NCBI GenBank assembly: GCA_022510665.1
Contig: JAFLSZ010000008.1
Location: 1 to 40,422, forward strand
Reading direction: 5' to 3'
DNA from: Lachnospiraceae bacterium
Lineage (GTDB): Bacteria; Bacillota; Clostridia; Lachnospirales; Lachnospiraceae
Length of the DNA: 40,422 bases
The position numbers and the translations under genes were made by a program. This document shows, one piece after another, positions 25,730 through 33,219 of the stretch. The first letter of the stretch is position 1; the number at the start of each line of letters is the position of its first letter. The notes below the pieces were generated by a model. It was not told where the DNA came from. It did not search any database and was given only the letters and a program-made list of their open reading frames with translations.

Positions 25730-25758
25730 ATTATACCTGTCCGAAACAGAAATGTCAA
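25730..25758 (-). promoter_or_regulatory. Promoter of the SSS symporter gene, overlapping the upstream stop codon
   Basis: On the minus strand TTGACA (25753-25758), 17-base spacer, TATAAT (25730-25735): a perfect sigma-A consensus. The TGA inside the -35 box is the stop codon of the amidohydrolase gene. Confidence 0.85.
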
Positions 25759-26585
25759 GCCATTCCAAGCAGCTTTTCCGCCGTCCGATACAAAATACAA
25801 TCCTGCTCCGCTTTCGTAAGCGGCACGGAACAAAACGTTTCCAAATCCTTTTTCGGATTCCCCCACGGGCAGTCCGTCGCAAACAGCAGTTTCTCCGTTC
25901 CGTGTGTCCGGAAGAGCTTCATAAAAAGCTCTTCCGAAATATGTCCCATGGAATACGCCGTATCCATATAAACCGACTCTCCTGCAAGGGTTTCAATAAC
26001 TTCTTCCCAAAGCCCCCAGCCACCGCAGTGGGCCAGCACCAGCTTATCCGGTTTTATCTCCCGCAGCACGCGCTTTACATGCTTCGGAGTACAGCGCACC
26101 GGTTCGGGAACCCCGATATCAATCCCGGCATGCGTTATAATAATAAGCCCCAGTTCCGCCGCATACTCGATAATCCGCAGATAACGGATATCGTCAAAAA
26201 ACACGCCCTGATAGTCCGGGTGGAGCTTGATTCCCAAAAAACCAAGCTCCGACAGCTCCTTTAACTCTTTCTTATAATCCGCCGTATCCGGATGAATCCC
26301 TCCGAACGAAAGCAGTTTTGTGCCGCCCTCCGCGTTCCGCCGTGCTTCTGTTTCGTTTAACTGTGACGCAAACCGTGTCACGGAGGCAAACTGCTCCGGC
26401 CTTGTCACTACCGGAAGTACAACGCCCAAAGAAATTCCCGCTTCAAAAAGCGTCCGGCGAAGCCCCTCCACACTTCCGTCGGAGTGCGGAGGAATCCCTG
26501 CTTTCTGTGACAACATCTCTATGGTTTTCCCGGCAATTTTATCCGGAAACGCGTGCGTATGAAAATCAATCACTTTATAACTCAT
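25755..26585 (-). CDS. Amidohydrolase family protein (Amidohydro_2 type)
   Basis: 276 aa. Metal-dependent TIM-barrel hydrolase or decarboxylase. Motifs: the N-terminal metal site IDFHTHAFPDKI, GIKLHPDYQG, IITHAGIDIG (His), LVLAHCGGWGLWEE (His) and the C-terminal Asp in LLFATDCPWGNPKKDL. This is the layout of the ACMSD/TatD-like branch. The ATG lies inside the last codons of iorB (11-base overlap), so it is translationally coupled to the indolepyruvate oxidoreductase genes; a role in aromatic or aryl-acid metabolism is a reasonable but unproven guess. Confidence 0.9.
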   Translation of the reverse strand: MSYKVIDFHTHAFPDKIAGKTIEMLSQKAGIPPHSDGSVEGLRRTLFEAGISLGVVLPVVTRPEQFASVTRFASQLNETEARRNAEGGTKLLSFGGIHPDTADYKKELKELSELGFLGIKLHPDYQGVFFDDIRYLRIIEYAAELGLIIITHAGIDIGVPEPVRCTPKHVKRVLREIKPDKLVLAHCGGWGLWEEVIETLAGESVYMDTAYSMGHISEELFMKLFRTHGTEKLLFATDCPWGNPKKDLETFCSVPLTKAEQDCILYRTAEKLLGMA

Positions 26586-27141
26586 AACCGGTTAAAAACG
26601 CTTTCTTGTTTAATTCCACCGTTTTCGGAGGCACGGTCGCCTGAATTGCCGCAAGCCACTGCTCTTTCGAAAAATCCATATGCTTCGCCGCCACGCCCAG
26701 TACGATTACGTTAAACACCTTGGAATTTCCTAATTTTAACGCTTCTTCCTGCGCGTTTACCGTATACACCCGATGCTCTGCGGAAAGCGTCTCAATAATC
26801 CCTTCCGGATACTGCGCCGCCCCCGTCACCACCGTAATCGGGTCGATTCTGCGGTCATTGATTACCATCGCGCCGTCCTTTTTTAAAAAATGCGCATAAC
26901 GGAGCGCTTCCAGACGCTCAAACGCAATCAGCACATCCGCCTGCCCTTCCTCTACAATCGGCTCCGCGACCTTCTCTCCGTAGCGGACAAAAGTAACTAC
27001 GCTTCCGCCGCGCTGCGCCATGCCGTGTACCTCGGAAAGCTTAACGTCATACCCCGCCTCCACGGTAATATTTCCTAAAATGCGGCTGGTAAGAAGTGTT
27101 CCCTGACCGCCTACACCGACAATCATAATGTTCTTTGTCAT
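26575..27141 (-). CDS. iorB: Indolepyruvate:ferredoxin oxidoreductase beta subunit
   Basis: 188 aa from the ATG at 27141 (GGAGG eight bases upstream); the longer frame to 27240 lies within iorA. Small gamma/beta-type subunit of the 2-oxoacid:ferredoxin oxidoreductase family that, with IorA, converts aryl pyruvates (from Trp, Phe, Tyr) to aryl-acetyl-CoA, CO2 and reduced ferredoxin. Motifs: IMIVGVGGQGTLL at the N-terminus, LSEVHGMAQRGGSVVTFVRYG. Follows iorA after 13 bases. Confidence 0.95.
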   Translation of the reverse strand: MTKNIMIVGVGGQGTLLTSRILGNITVEAGYDVKLSEVHGMAQRGGSVVTFVRYGEKVAEPIVEEGQADVLIAFERLEALRYAHFLKKDGAMVINDRRIDPITVVTGAAQYPEGIIETLSAEHRVYTVNAQEEALKLGNSKVFNVIVLGVAAKHMDFSKEQWLAAIQATVPPKTVELNKKAFLTGYEL

Positions 27142-27154
27142 ATCAAAATCCTCC

Positions 27155-28891
27155 TTACCTTGCCTTTTTCTCAATTGCGTCAAACTTACAAAGTTGCATA
27201 CAGAGCCCGCAGCCGTTACACATGGTCGTATCAATCGCAACGGTGCCGTCTTTTGTCTTTGTCAGGGCAGGACAGCCCGGACGCAGACACATTCCGCATT
27301 TTTTACACTTACTGCTGTCCGGAACGCACACATCCGGGAACACGTTTCCTTTCAAAAGTACGCACGGAGATTTGGTAATAATTACGGAAACGTCGTCCCT
27401 CGCGGTTTCTTCCTTTACAATACGCTCCAGCTCCCCGGTATCAAACGCGTTTACTTCCACGACATGTTCAACGCCGACGGCTTTGCAAAGCTGTACAAGA
27501 TTTACCGCCTTTGTGGTTTCGCCCATCAGCGTCTTACCGGTTGCCGCGTGGTCCTGATGCCCCGTCATGCCGGTGGTGGAATTATCCAGAATCATAACCG
27601 TACCGGTACTTTTGTTATATACCATGTTAATAAGAGAGTTAATTCCCGTGTGCAGAAACGTGGAATCGCCGATTACCGCTACCCAGTTCTTTATATATTC
27701 TTTGCCTTTCGCCTTTTCCATGCCGTGTAAGGTAGAAATGCTCGCACCCATGCAGACCGTAGTATCCACCACATTTAACGGCGCTACCGCGCCTAACGTA
27801 TAACAGCCGATATCGCCCGCCGCATGAATCTTTAACTTGTTCAATACCGAATAAACGCTCCGGTGCGGACAGCCCGGACAAAGAATCGGCGGTCTCGCCG
27901 GAACCTGCGCCGGCGTCTGTAAATCCGCTGTCTCGCCTAAAACCGCACGGCGCAGCATATTTGCGCTGTACTCGCCCTGTACGGTAAAAATCTCTTTTCC
28001 GATACAGTGAATCCCCCACGACTTTACCTGTTCTTCGATAACCGGCTCCAACTCCTCAAAAATATAGAGTTTATCCACCTTGGAAGCAAACTCCTCAATC
28101 AGCTTTTTCGGAAGCGGATGCACCATGCCGAGCTTTAACACGGAAGCGTTCGGACAGGCTTCCTTTACATACTGGTACGGAATACCGCCGGTAATAAAAC
28201 CGACGGAAGTATCGTTATATTCCGCGCGGTTTATCGAAAACGCCGCGCCGTCCTCTGCCATTTTCTTTAAACGCTGCTCCACGAAAATGTGACGCTGCTT
28301 TGCCATGCCCGGCATCATTACAAACTTTGCGGTATTTCTTTCATACGGCTTATCCGGCACCTCCTGCCGCTCGCAAAGCTCCACCAGTCCCTGAGAATGT
28401 GCCAGACGGGTCGTGGTACGCACAATCACCGGCGTATCATATTGTTCACTTAAATTAAATGCAAATTTAACAAATTCTTTTGCCTCTTCGCTGTCCGACG
28501 GCTCCAGCACCGGAACCTGTGCCGCTCTTGCGACGCAGCGGGTATCCTGTTCGTTCTGTGAACTGTAAAGTCCCGGGTCGTCCGCCGCCACCATCACCAA
28601 GCCGCCGTTTACTCCTCCGTAGGAAATCGTATACAGCGGGTCGCTTGCCACGTTCACGCCGACATGCTTCATAGAAACCAGAGCGCGCACGCCGGAAATA
28701 GATGCGCCGATTGCCACTTCCGTGGCTACCTTTTCATTCGGCGACCACTCCGAATAAATCTCCTTATATTGTACAATATTTTCGCTTATCTCCGTACTCG
28801 GAGTTCCCGGATACGCAGCCGATACCTTGACGCCGGCTTCGTATGCGCCGCGGGCAATCGCTTCATTTCCAAGCATAATCTTTTTTGCCAT
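27155..28891 (-). CDS. iorA: Indolepyruvate:ferredoxin oxidoreductase alpha subunit
   Basis: 578 aa, usual length. N-terminal pyrimidine-binding domain (GNEAIARGAYEAGV, YPGTPSTEI), a middle domain, a thiamine diphosphate domain with CPGCPHRS, GDIGCYTLG and IGDSTFLHTGINSL, and a C-terminal ferredoxin domain with two 4Fe-4S motifs: CKKCGMCLRPGCP and CNGCGLCMQLC. Oxygen-sensitive, cytoplasmic, acts with IorB in aromatic amino acid breakdown under anaerobic conditions. AAAGGA precedes the ATG. Upstream lies a MITE-like repeat and then the divergent acyl-CoA synthetase. Confidence 0.97.
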   Translation of the reverse strand: MAKKIMLGNEAIARGAYEAGVKVSAAYPGTPSTEISENIVQYKEIYSEWSPNEKVATEVAIGASISGVRALVSMKHVGVNVASDPLYTISYGGVNGGLVMVAADDPGLYSSQNEQDTRCVARAAQVPVLEPSDSEEAKEFVKFAFNLSEQYDTPVIVRTTTRLAHSQGLVELCERQEVPDKPYERNTAKFVMMPGMAKQRHIFVEQRLKKMAEDGAAFSINRAEYNDTSVGFITGGIPYQYVKEACPNASVLKLGMVHPLPKKLIEEFASKVDKLYIFEELEPVIEEQVKSWGIHCIGKEIFTVQGEYSANMLRRAVLGETADLQTPAQVPARPPILCPGCPHRSVYSVLNKLKIHAAGDIGCYTLGAVAPLNVVDTTVCMGASISTLHGMEKAKGKEYIKNWVAVIGDSTFLHTGINSLINMVYNKSTGTVMILDNSTTGMTGHQDHAATGKTLMGETTKAVNLVQLCKAVGVEHVVEVNAFDTGELERIVKEETARDDVSVIITKSPCVLLKGNVFPDVCVPDSSKCKKCGMCLRPGCPALTKTKDGTVAIDTTMCNGCGLCMQLCKFDAIEKKAR

Positions 28892-29030
28892 AATCTGTTA
28901 TCCTTTCCTGTTTTATATCGCATATCTCAAACTTCAAACCCTCAAATCCCAACCCCATCGTTTCCAGTGTATCATATTTTAGCTCCCCGGAAAAGACTTT
29001 TTTCAATCTTTTCTGTCAATCCATACTTTT

Positions 29031-29185
29031 CCGGCTTTCATGAGTTTTCGCATTTTGCATTTTGTATATTTTCTTATATTCGGTAGATTGCATGCTGTCT
29101 TATTTTTGCGCATGCAAAAATAAGACAGCATGCAATCTACGGAACTTTTAAAGTGATTAAAAAAACGCGGAAACTCAAGTTCCGG
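29031..29185 (+). repeat. MITE-like palindromic repeat, full copy 2
   Basis: About 155 bp. Outer inverted ends GAGTTTTCGCATTTT (29042-29056) and AAAACGCGGAAACTC (29162-29176, 13 of 15 paired). The centre is a perfect 27-bp inverted repeat, arms 29083-29109 and 29114-29140, with a 4-base GCAT loop. It matches the minus strand of 14278-14434 along its length, and its right end matches 21218-21284. It lies between iorA and the acyl-CoA synthetase, ending eight bases before the latter's -35 box. Confidence 0.85.
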
Positions 29186-29192
29186 CTTTCCA

Positions 29193-29221
29193 TTGACATT
29201 TTTGCAAAAATCCCTTATACT
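29193..29221 (+). promoter_or_regulatory. Promoter of the acyl-CoA synthetase/DUF853 transcript
   Basis: TTGACA (29193-29198), 17-base spacer, TATACT (29216-29221), about 70 bases before the ATG at 29294. Confidence 0.8.
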
Positions 29222-29293
29222 TTATTGGTGGAAAGCGTAAAAGCAATCTTTGCCGCAGCGCTTCCGAAATTTACGGAATTTGAGGAAATGATT

Positions 29294-30928
29294 ATGCCGA
29301 TTACAAACATACTGGAAAAGAACTGCAACTTATACGGAGATGAAATCTGCCTTGTGGAAATCAATCCGCATCTGCCGGAGACGCGCCGTATTACATGGAA
29401 AGAATACGAATTGATTGAACCGACGAAAAGCTCTTACTACCGCCGCGAAATCACATGGAATGTTTTTAACGAAAAAGCAAACCGTTTCGCGAATTTCTTA
29501 CTCTCCCGCGGCGTAAAAAAGGGAGATAAGGTCGCTATTCTTTTGATGAACTGTCTGGAATGGCTGCCGATTTATTTCGGTATTTTAAAAACCGGCGCGC
29601 TGGCTGTTCCGTTAAACTTCCGTTATTCTTCCGACGAAATCGACTACTGCGTAAACTTAGCCGACGTGGATATTTTGGTGTTCGGCCCGGAATTTATCGG
29701 CCGTGTGGAAGAAATCGCGGATACTTTGAGTAAGAACCGTCTGCTCATTTTTGTCGGCGACGCCTGTCCGACCTTTGCCGAGGATTACATTTCTTTAACC
29801 GCGGACTGCTCGAGCCAGAGTCCCGACATCCCGCTTACGGATGACGACGATGCCGCAATTTATTTTTCTTCGGGAACGACCGGGTTTCCGAAAGCGATTT
29901 TACATAAACACAGAAGTCTGATGCACTCCTGCATGGTGGAACAAAACCATCATGAAACTACGCACGAAGACGTATTTCTTTGCATCCCGCCGCTCTACCA
30001 TACCGGAGCAAAAATGCACTGGTTCGGAAGCTTTCTGGTCGGCGGAAAGGCAGTACTGTTAAAGGGGACAAAACCGGAATTTATTTTAGACGCCGCCTCC
30101 AAAGAACACTGCACCATCGTCTGGCTTTTGGTGCCGTGGGCGCAGGATATTTTGGATGCCATTGACCGCGGCGAAATAAACCTTGCCGATTATGAACTCT
30201 CCGGGTGGCGTTTGATGCACATCGGCGCGCAGCCGGTTCCGCCAAGCCTTATTACACGCTGGAAAAGTCTGTTTCCGCACCACAAATACGACACCAATTA
30301 CGGACTTTCCGAATCAATCGGTCCGGGCTGCGTTCATCTTGGTATGGAAAACATCCACAAAGTCGGCGCCATCGGCATTCCGGGCTACGGCTGGGAAGCT
30401 AAAATTGTGGACGAACACCGCAATCCGGTAACACAGGGCGAAGTCGGCGAACTTGCCGTAAAAGGCCCGGGTGTTATGACATGCTACTACAAGGATGAAA
30501 AAGCAACCAAAGAAGTGCTTGAGGACGGCTGGCTCTTTACCGGCGATATGGCACAGCAGGACGAGGACGGCTTCATCTTCCTTGTTGACCGTAAAAAAGA
30601 TGTAATTATCAGCGGCGGCGAAAACATTTACCCGGTACAGATTGAAGATTTCTTACGAAAGCACGAGGCAATTAAGGACGTCGCGGTAATCGGCCTGCCG
30701 GACAAACGCTTAGGCGAAGTTACCGGCGCTGTTATTGAGGTAAAACCGGGGTATACGCTGACGGAAGAAGAAGTCAACGAGTTCTGCCATTCCCTGCCGC
30801 GTTACAAACGCCCGCATACCGTTATTTTTGCCGATGTTCCGCGTAACCCGACCGGAAAAATCGAGAAACCAAAACTTCGTGAAATGTACGGTAGCAAAAA
30901 CCTGGTTGCCGCCCAGAACGAAATATAA
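29294..30928 (+). CDS. Acyl-CoA synthetase (AMP-forming, class I adenylate-forming enzyme)
   Basis: 544 aa from the ATG at 29294, seven bases after GAGGA; the frame open to 29153 runs through the promoter. Activates a carboxylic acid to the acyl-AMP and then the CoA thioester. Motifs: P-loop YFSSGTTGFPKAI (~residue 195), NYGLSESIGPG, GWLFTGDMAQQDEDGFIF, the hinge DRKKDVIISGGENIYP and the catalytic Lys in NPTGKIEKPK near the end. Similar in length to benzoate/medium-chain-type ligases; the substrate cannot be read from the sequence. Divergent from iorAB, which makes aryl-acetyl-CoA, so an aryl acid is one candidate. Confidence 0.92.
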   Translation: MPITNILEKNCNLYGDEICLVEINPHLPETRRITWKEYELIEPTKSSYYRREITWNVFNEKANRFANFLLSRGVKKGDKVAILLMNCLEWLPIYFGILKTGALAVPLNFRYSSDEIDYCVNLADVDILVFGPEFIGRVEEIADTLSKNRLLIFVGDACPTFAEDYISLTADCSSQSPDIPLTDDDDAAIYFSSGTTGFPKAILHKHRSLMHSCMVEQNHHETTHEDVFLCIPPLYHTGAKMHWFGSFLVGGKAVLLKGTKPEFILDAASKEHCTIVWLLVPWAQDILDAIDRGEINLADYELSGWRLMHIGAQPVPPSLITRWKSLFPHHKYDTNYGLSESIGPGCVHLGMENIHKVGAIGIPGYGWEAKIVDEHRNPVTQGEVGELAVKGPGVMTCYYKDEKATKEVLEDGWLFTGDMAQQDEDGFIFLVDRKKDVIISGGENIYPVQIEDFLRKHEAIKDVAVIGLPDKRLGEVTGAVIEVKPGYTLTEEEVNEFCHSLPRYKRPHTVIFADVPRNPTGKIEKPKLREMYGSKNLVAAQNEI

Positions 30929-30964
30929 AACAAATCAGAACATCAGAAAGGATTGGTATACAGC

Positions 30965-32491
30965 ATGGTAAAAGACGGAAAAATTTGGATGTCAAAAAAT
31001 GAAAACCCGCAGTTTTTATACCCGAACATGGCAAACCGCCACGGCCTGATTGCGGGCGCCACCGGTACGGGTAAAACCGTCACGCTGAAAGTAATGGCAG
31101 AAGCGTTCTCCGCTCTGGGCGTTCCGGTCTTTCTTGCCGATATTAAAGGCGACCTTTCCGGTATGTGCCGGCCGGGCAACGAAAGCGAAGATATGTCAAA
31201 ACGTATCGCGAAGTTCGGAATCGACGACTGGAGCTATACTTCTTTCCCTACCCGCTTTTTTGATATTTTCGGAAAAAACGGTCATCCGGTACGTACTACC
31301 GTTTCCGAGATGGGACCGATTCTTCTCTCCCGCCTGCTCGGACTCACCGCGGCGCAGGAGGGCGTCCTGAATATCGTATTCCGCGCGGCGGACGACAACG
31401 GTCTTCTGCTCATTGATTTAAAAGATTTAAAGGCAATGCTCCAATATGTCACCGAACACCGCGCAGAGTATACACTCTCCTACGGCACCGTCAATCCGCA
31501 GAGTGCCGGCGCTATCCAGCGCGCACTTCTCTCCTTAGAAAGTCAGGGCGGCGATTTGTTCTTCGGCGAGCCTGCTCTTGACATTATGGACTGGATTGCC
31601 ACGGACGAATCCGGCAGAGGGATGATAAACATATTAGACAGTACGGAGCTTGTACAGTCTCCGATTCTTTACGCGACATTTTTACTCTGGCTTTTAACGG
31701 AGCTTTTTGAGCGGCTCCCTGAAATCGGCGACGCAGACAAACCGAGACTCGTCTTCTTCTTTGACGAGGCCCATCTTTTATTCCGTGATATGCCAAAGGC
31801 ACTGACGGAGAAAATTGAACAGGTCGTAAAGCTGATTCGTTCCAAAGGCGTCGGCGTTTATTTTATTTCGCAGAGTCCGAGCGACATCCCGGACGCGGTA
31901 CTTGCACAGCTCGGCAACCGCATTCAGCACGCGCTGCGCGCTTATACCCCGGCAGAACAGAAAGCCGTCCGTACCGCTGCACAGACTTTCCGTCAGAATC
32001 CGGCTTTTGACACCTCTGCCGCTATTATGGAACTGGGCGTCGGCGAAGCACTGGTTTCTTTTCTCGACGAAAAAGGCATTCCGACGATGGTGGAGCGCAC
32101 CTTTATCCTTCCGCCGCAAAGTCTGATGGGGCCGGTAGATGCTTTTACAAGAAATTCTGTCATCACCAACAGTCCGTTGGACGAAAAATACGGCACCGCG
32201 GTAGATAACCGCTCCGCTTATGAAGACCTGACCGAACAAAACGCAAAAGAGGATGAAGAAAAACAAAGAGCCAAGGAAGAAGCCGCTGCCGCGAAGCAAA
32301 AGGCAAAAGAAGAAGCCGCCGCTTTAAAACAGAAAGAAAAAGAAGCGGCCGCACTGAAAAAGAAAAAAGAGAAAACCACCGAGAAAATCCTTAACAAAAC
32401 TATCGGACGCGCCACTTCCAGCGCATTCAGTGCAATCGGACGCCAAATCGGAAACTCGGTTATCCGAGGACTGTTCGGAAATTCAAAGTAA
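30965..32491 (+). CDS. HerA-like ATPase, DUF853 (YjgR) family
   Basis: 508 aa from the ATG at 30965 (AAAGGA 12 bases upstream; a TTG at 30953 is the alternative but sits on the ribosome site). FtsK/HerA-type P-loop ATPase: Walker [15 protein letters not shown] (~residue 28-41), [11 protein letters not shown], Walker [14 protein letters not shown], sensor region [13 protein letters not shown] in the form YFISQSP, and [20 protein letters not shown]. The last ~90 residues are a long Lys/Glu/Ala coiled coil followed by a Gly-rich tail ([15 protein letters not shown]), typical of the family. Function poorly known; DNA-linked motor proposed for HerA relatives. Lies 36 bases after the acyl-CoA synthetase and ends in a strong terminator. 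Confidence 0.9.
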   Translation: MVKDGKIWMSKNENPQFLYPNMANRHGLIAGATGTGKTVTLKVMAEAFSALGVPVFLADIKGDLSGMCRPGNESEDMSKRIAKFGIDDWSYTSFPTRFFDIFGKNGHPVRTTVSEMGPILLSRLLGLTAAQEGVLNIVFRAADDNGLLLIDLKDLKAMLQYVTEHRAEYTLSYGTVNPQSAGAIQRALLSLESQGGDLFFGEPALDIMDWIATDESGRGMINILDSTELVQSPILYATFLLWLLTELFERLPEIGDADKPRLVFFFDEAHLLFRDMPKALTEKIEQVVKLIRSKGVGVYFISQSPSDIPDAVLAQLGNRIQHALRAYTPAEQKAVRTAAQTFRQNPAFDTSAAIMELGVGEALVSFLDEKGIPTMVERTFILPPQSLMGPVDAFTRNSVITNSPLDEKYGTAVDNRSAYEDLTEQNAKEDEEKQRAKEEAAAAKQKAKEEAAALKQKEKEAAALKKKKEKTTEKILNKTIGRATSSAFSAIGRQIGNSVIRGLFGNSK

Positions 32492-32498
32492 CAAACAT

Positions 32499-32539
32499 AA
32501 AAAGCCGTCCTTTGCTTTACGGGCTTAGGACGGCTTTTT
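32499..32539. terminator. Terminator between the DUF853 gene and the lipoprotein gene
   Basis: AAAAAGCCGTCC pairs with GGACGGCTTTTT (17-base loop), ending in a T-run on the plus strand and, because of the A-run, also able to act on the minus strand. A second small hairpin (GCCTGCG / CGCAGGC, 32562-32586) lies just before the stop of the minus-strand lipoprotein gene. Confidence 0.88.
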
Positions 32540-32588
32540 ATATCATAAGAAATGCTCTGCATCCGCCTGCGGGCGAAAAGTCGCAGGC

Positions 32589-33206
32589 TTAATTCGTAGT
32601 TTTCGTAATCCAGAAGTAAACATCTACACCCCAAATATCCCCCATGTTTGATTCATAAGCATCCTGTACGGCTTCCGCCAAACCTTCCGTATCGGTATAG
32701 TACCCGACAGGAGTCGCCGTAATATTCACACCTTCCATGTCTTTGAAATAAAGGCGGAGCTGTCCGCCGCTGAACAGATATAATTCACCGGCCTTCACAT
32801 CGGCAATCGCAGTCTCACCGTCTCTGGTATAAGTCCCTCGTACGCTTTGTGCGACAAATCCCTGTTTTTCATCATAGGTATAAGTCGGAAACAACAATGC
32901 GGAACCTGACAGGTAATTCAACATTGTTGCTGCGGCACTGTTGTCATACATATTTACGGACCATTCCTTCCGTCCGTCTCTGCCGATACGGACGGATACA
33001 GCGTTTTCCAGAACATTTCCCTCATAGTCGCCTACACTGTTTCCGTCTTGCGTATTATCGTCTGTACCGCCGTCGTCGGAATTATCCGGGTTAATTACAT
33101 TAGACGGCGGAGGTCCCGGATCTTCCGTCTGTGAACCGCATCCTGTGAGTGCCGCCATGCCGGCGGTAAGCAGTAAAATCATAATCAACGAAGTAATTTT
33201 TTTCAT
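32589..33206 (-). CDS. Lipoprotein with cyclophilin-like domain
   Basis: 205 aa from the ATG at 33206, with AAAGGAGG seven bases upstream (the eight-codon longer frame overlaps the permease gene end). Signal peptide with lipobox LTGC (Cys23), an Asp/Asn/Pro linker, then a ~130-residue domain. Landmarks NMYDNSAAATML, GELYLFSGGQLRLYF and YYTDTEGLAEAV line up with LYDNEAAKAL, GDIMLYGRNCLVLFY and HIDDPAGLAEAL of the lipoprotein at 38898-39695. That domain resembles the cyclophilin-like fold family (PF18050-type) of gut Firmicutes. It directly follows the ABC permease, so it is probably the extracytoplasmic partner of that transporter or its cargo. Confidence 0.8.
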   Translation of the reverse strand: MKKITSLIMILLLTAGMAALTGCGSQTEDPGPPPSNVINPDNSDDGGTDDNTQDGNSVGDYEGNVLENAVSVRIGRDGRKEWSVNMYDNSAAATMLNYLSGSALLFPTYTYDEKQGFVAQSVRGTYTRDGETAIADVKAGELYLFSGGQLRLYFKDMEGVNITATPVGYYTDTEGLAEAVQDAYESNMGDIWGVDVYFWITKTTN

Positions 33207-33219
33207 ATTTATGCCTCCT

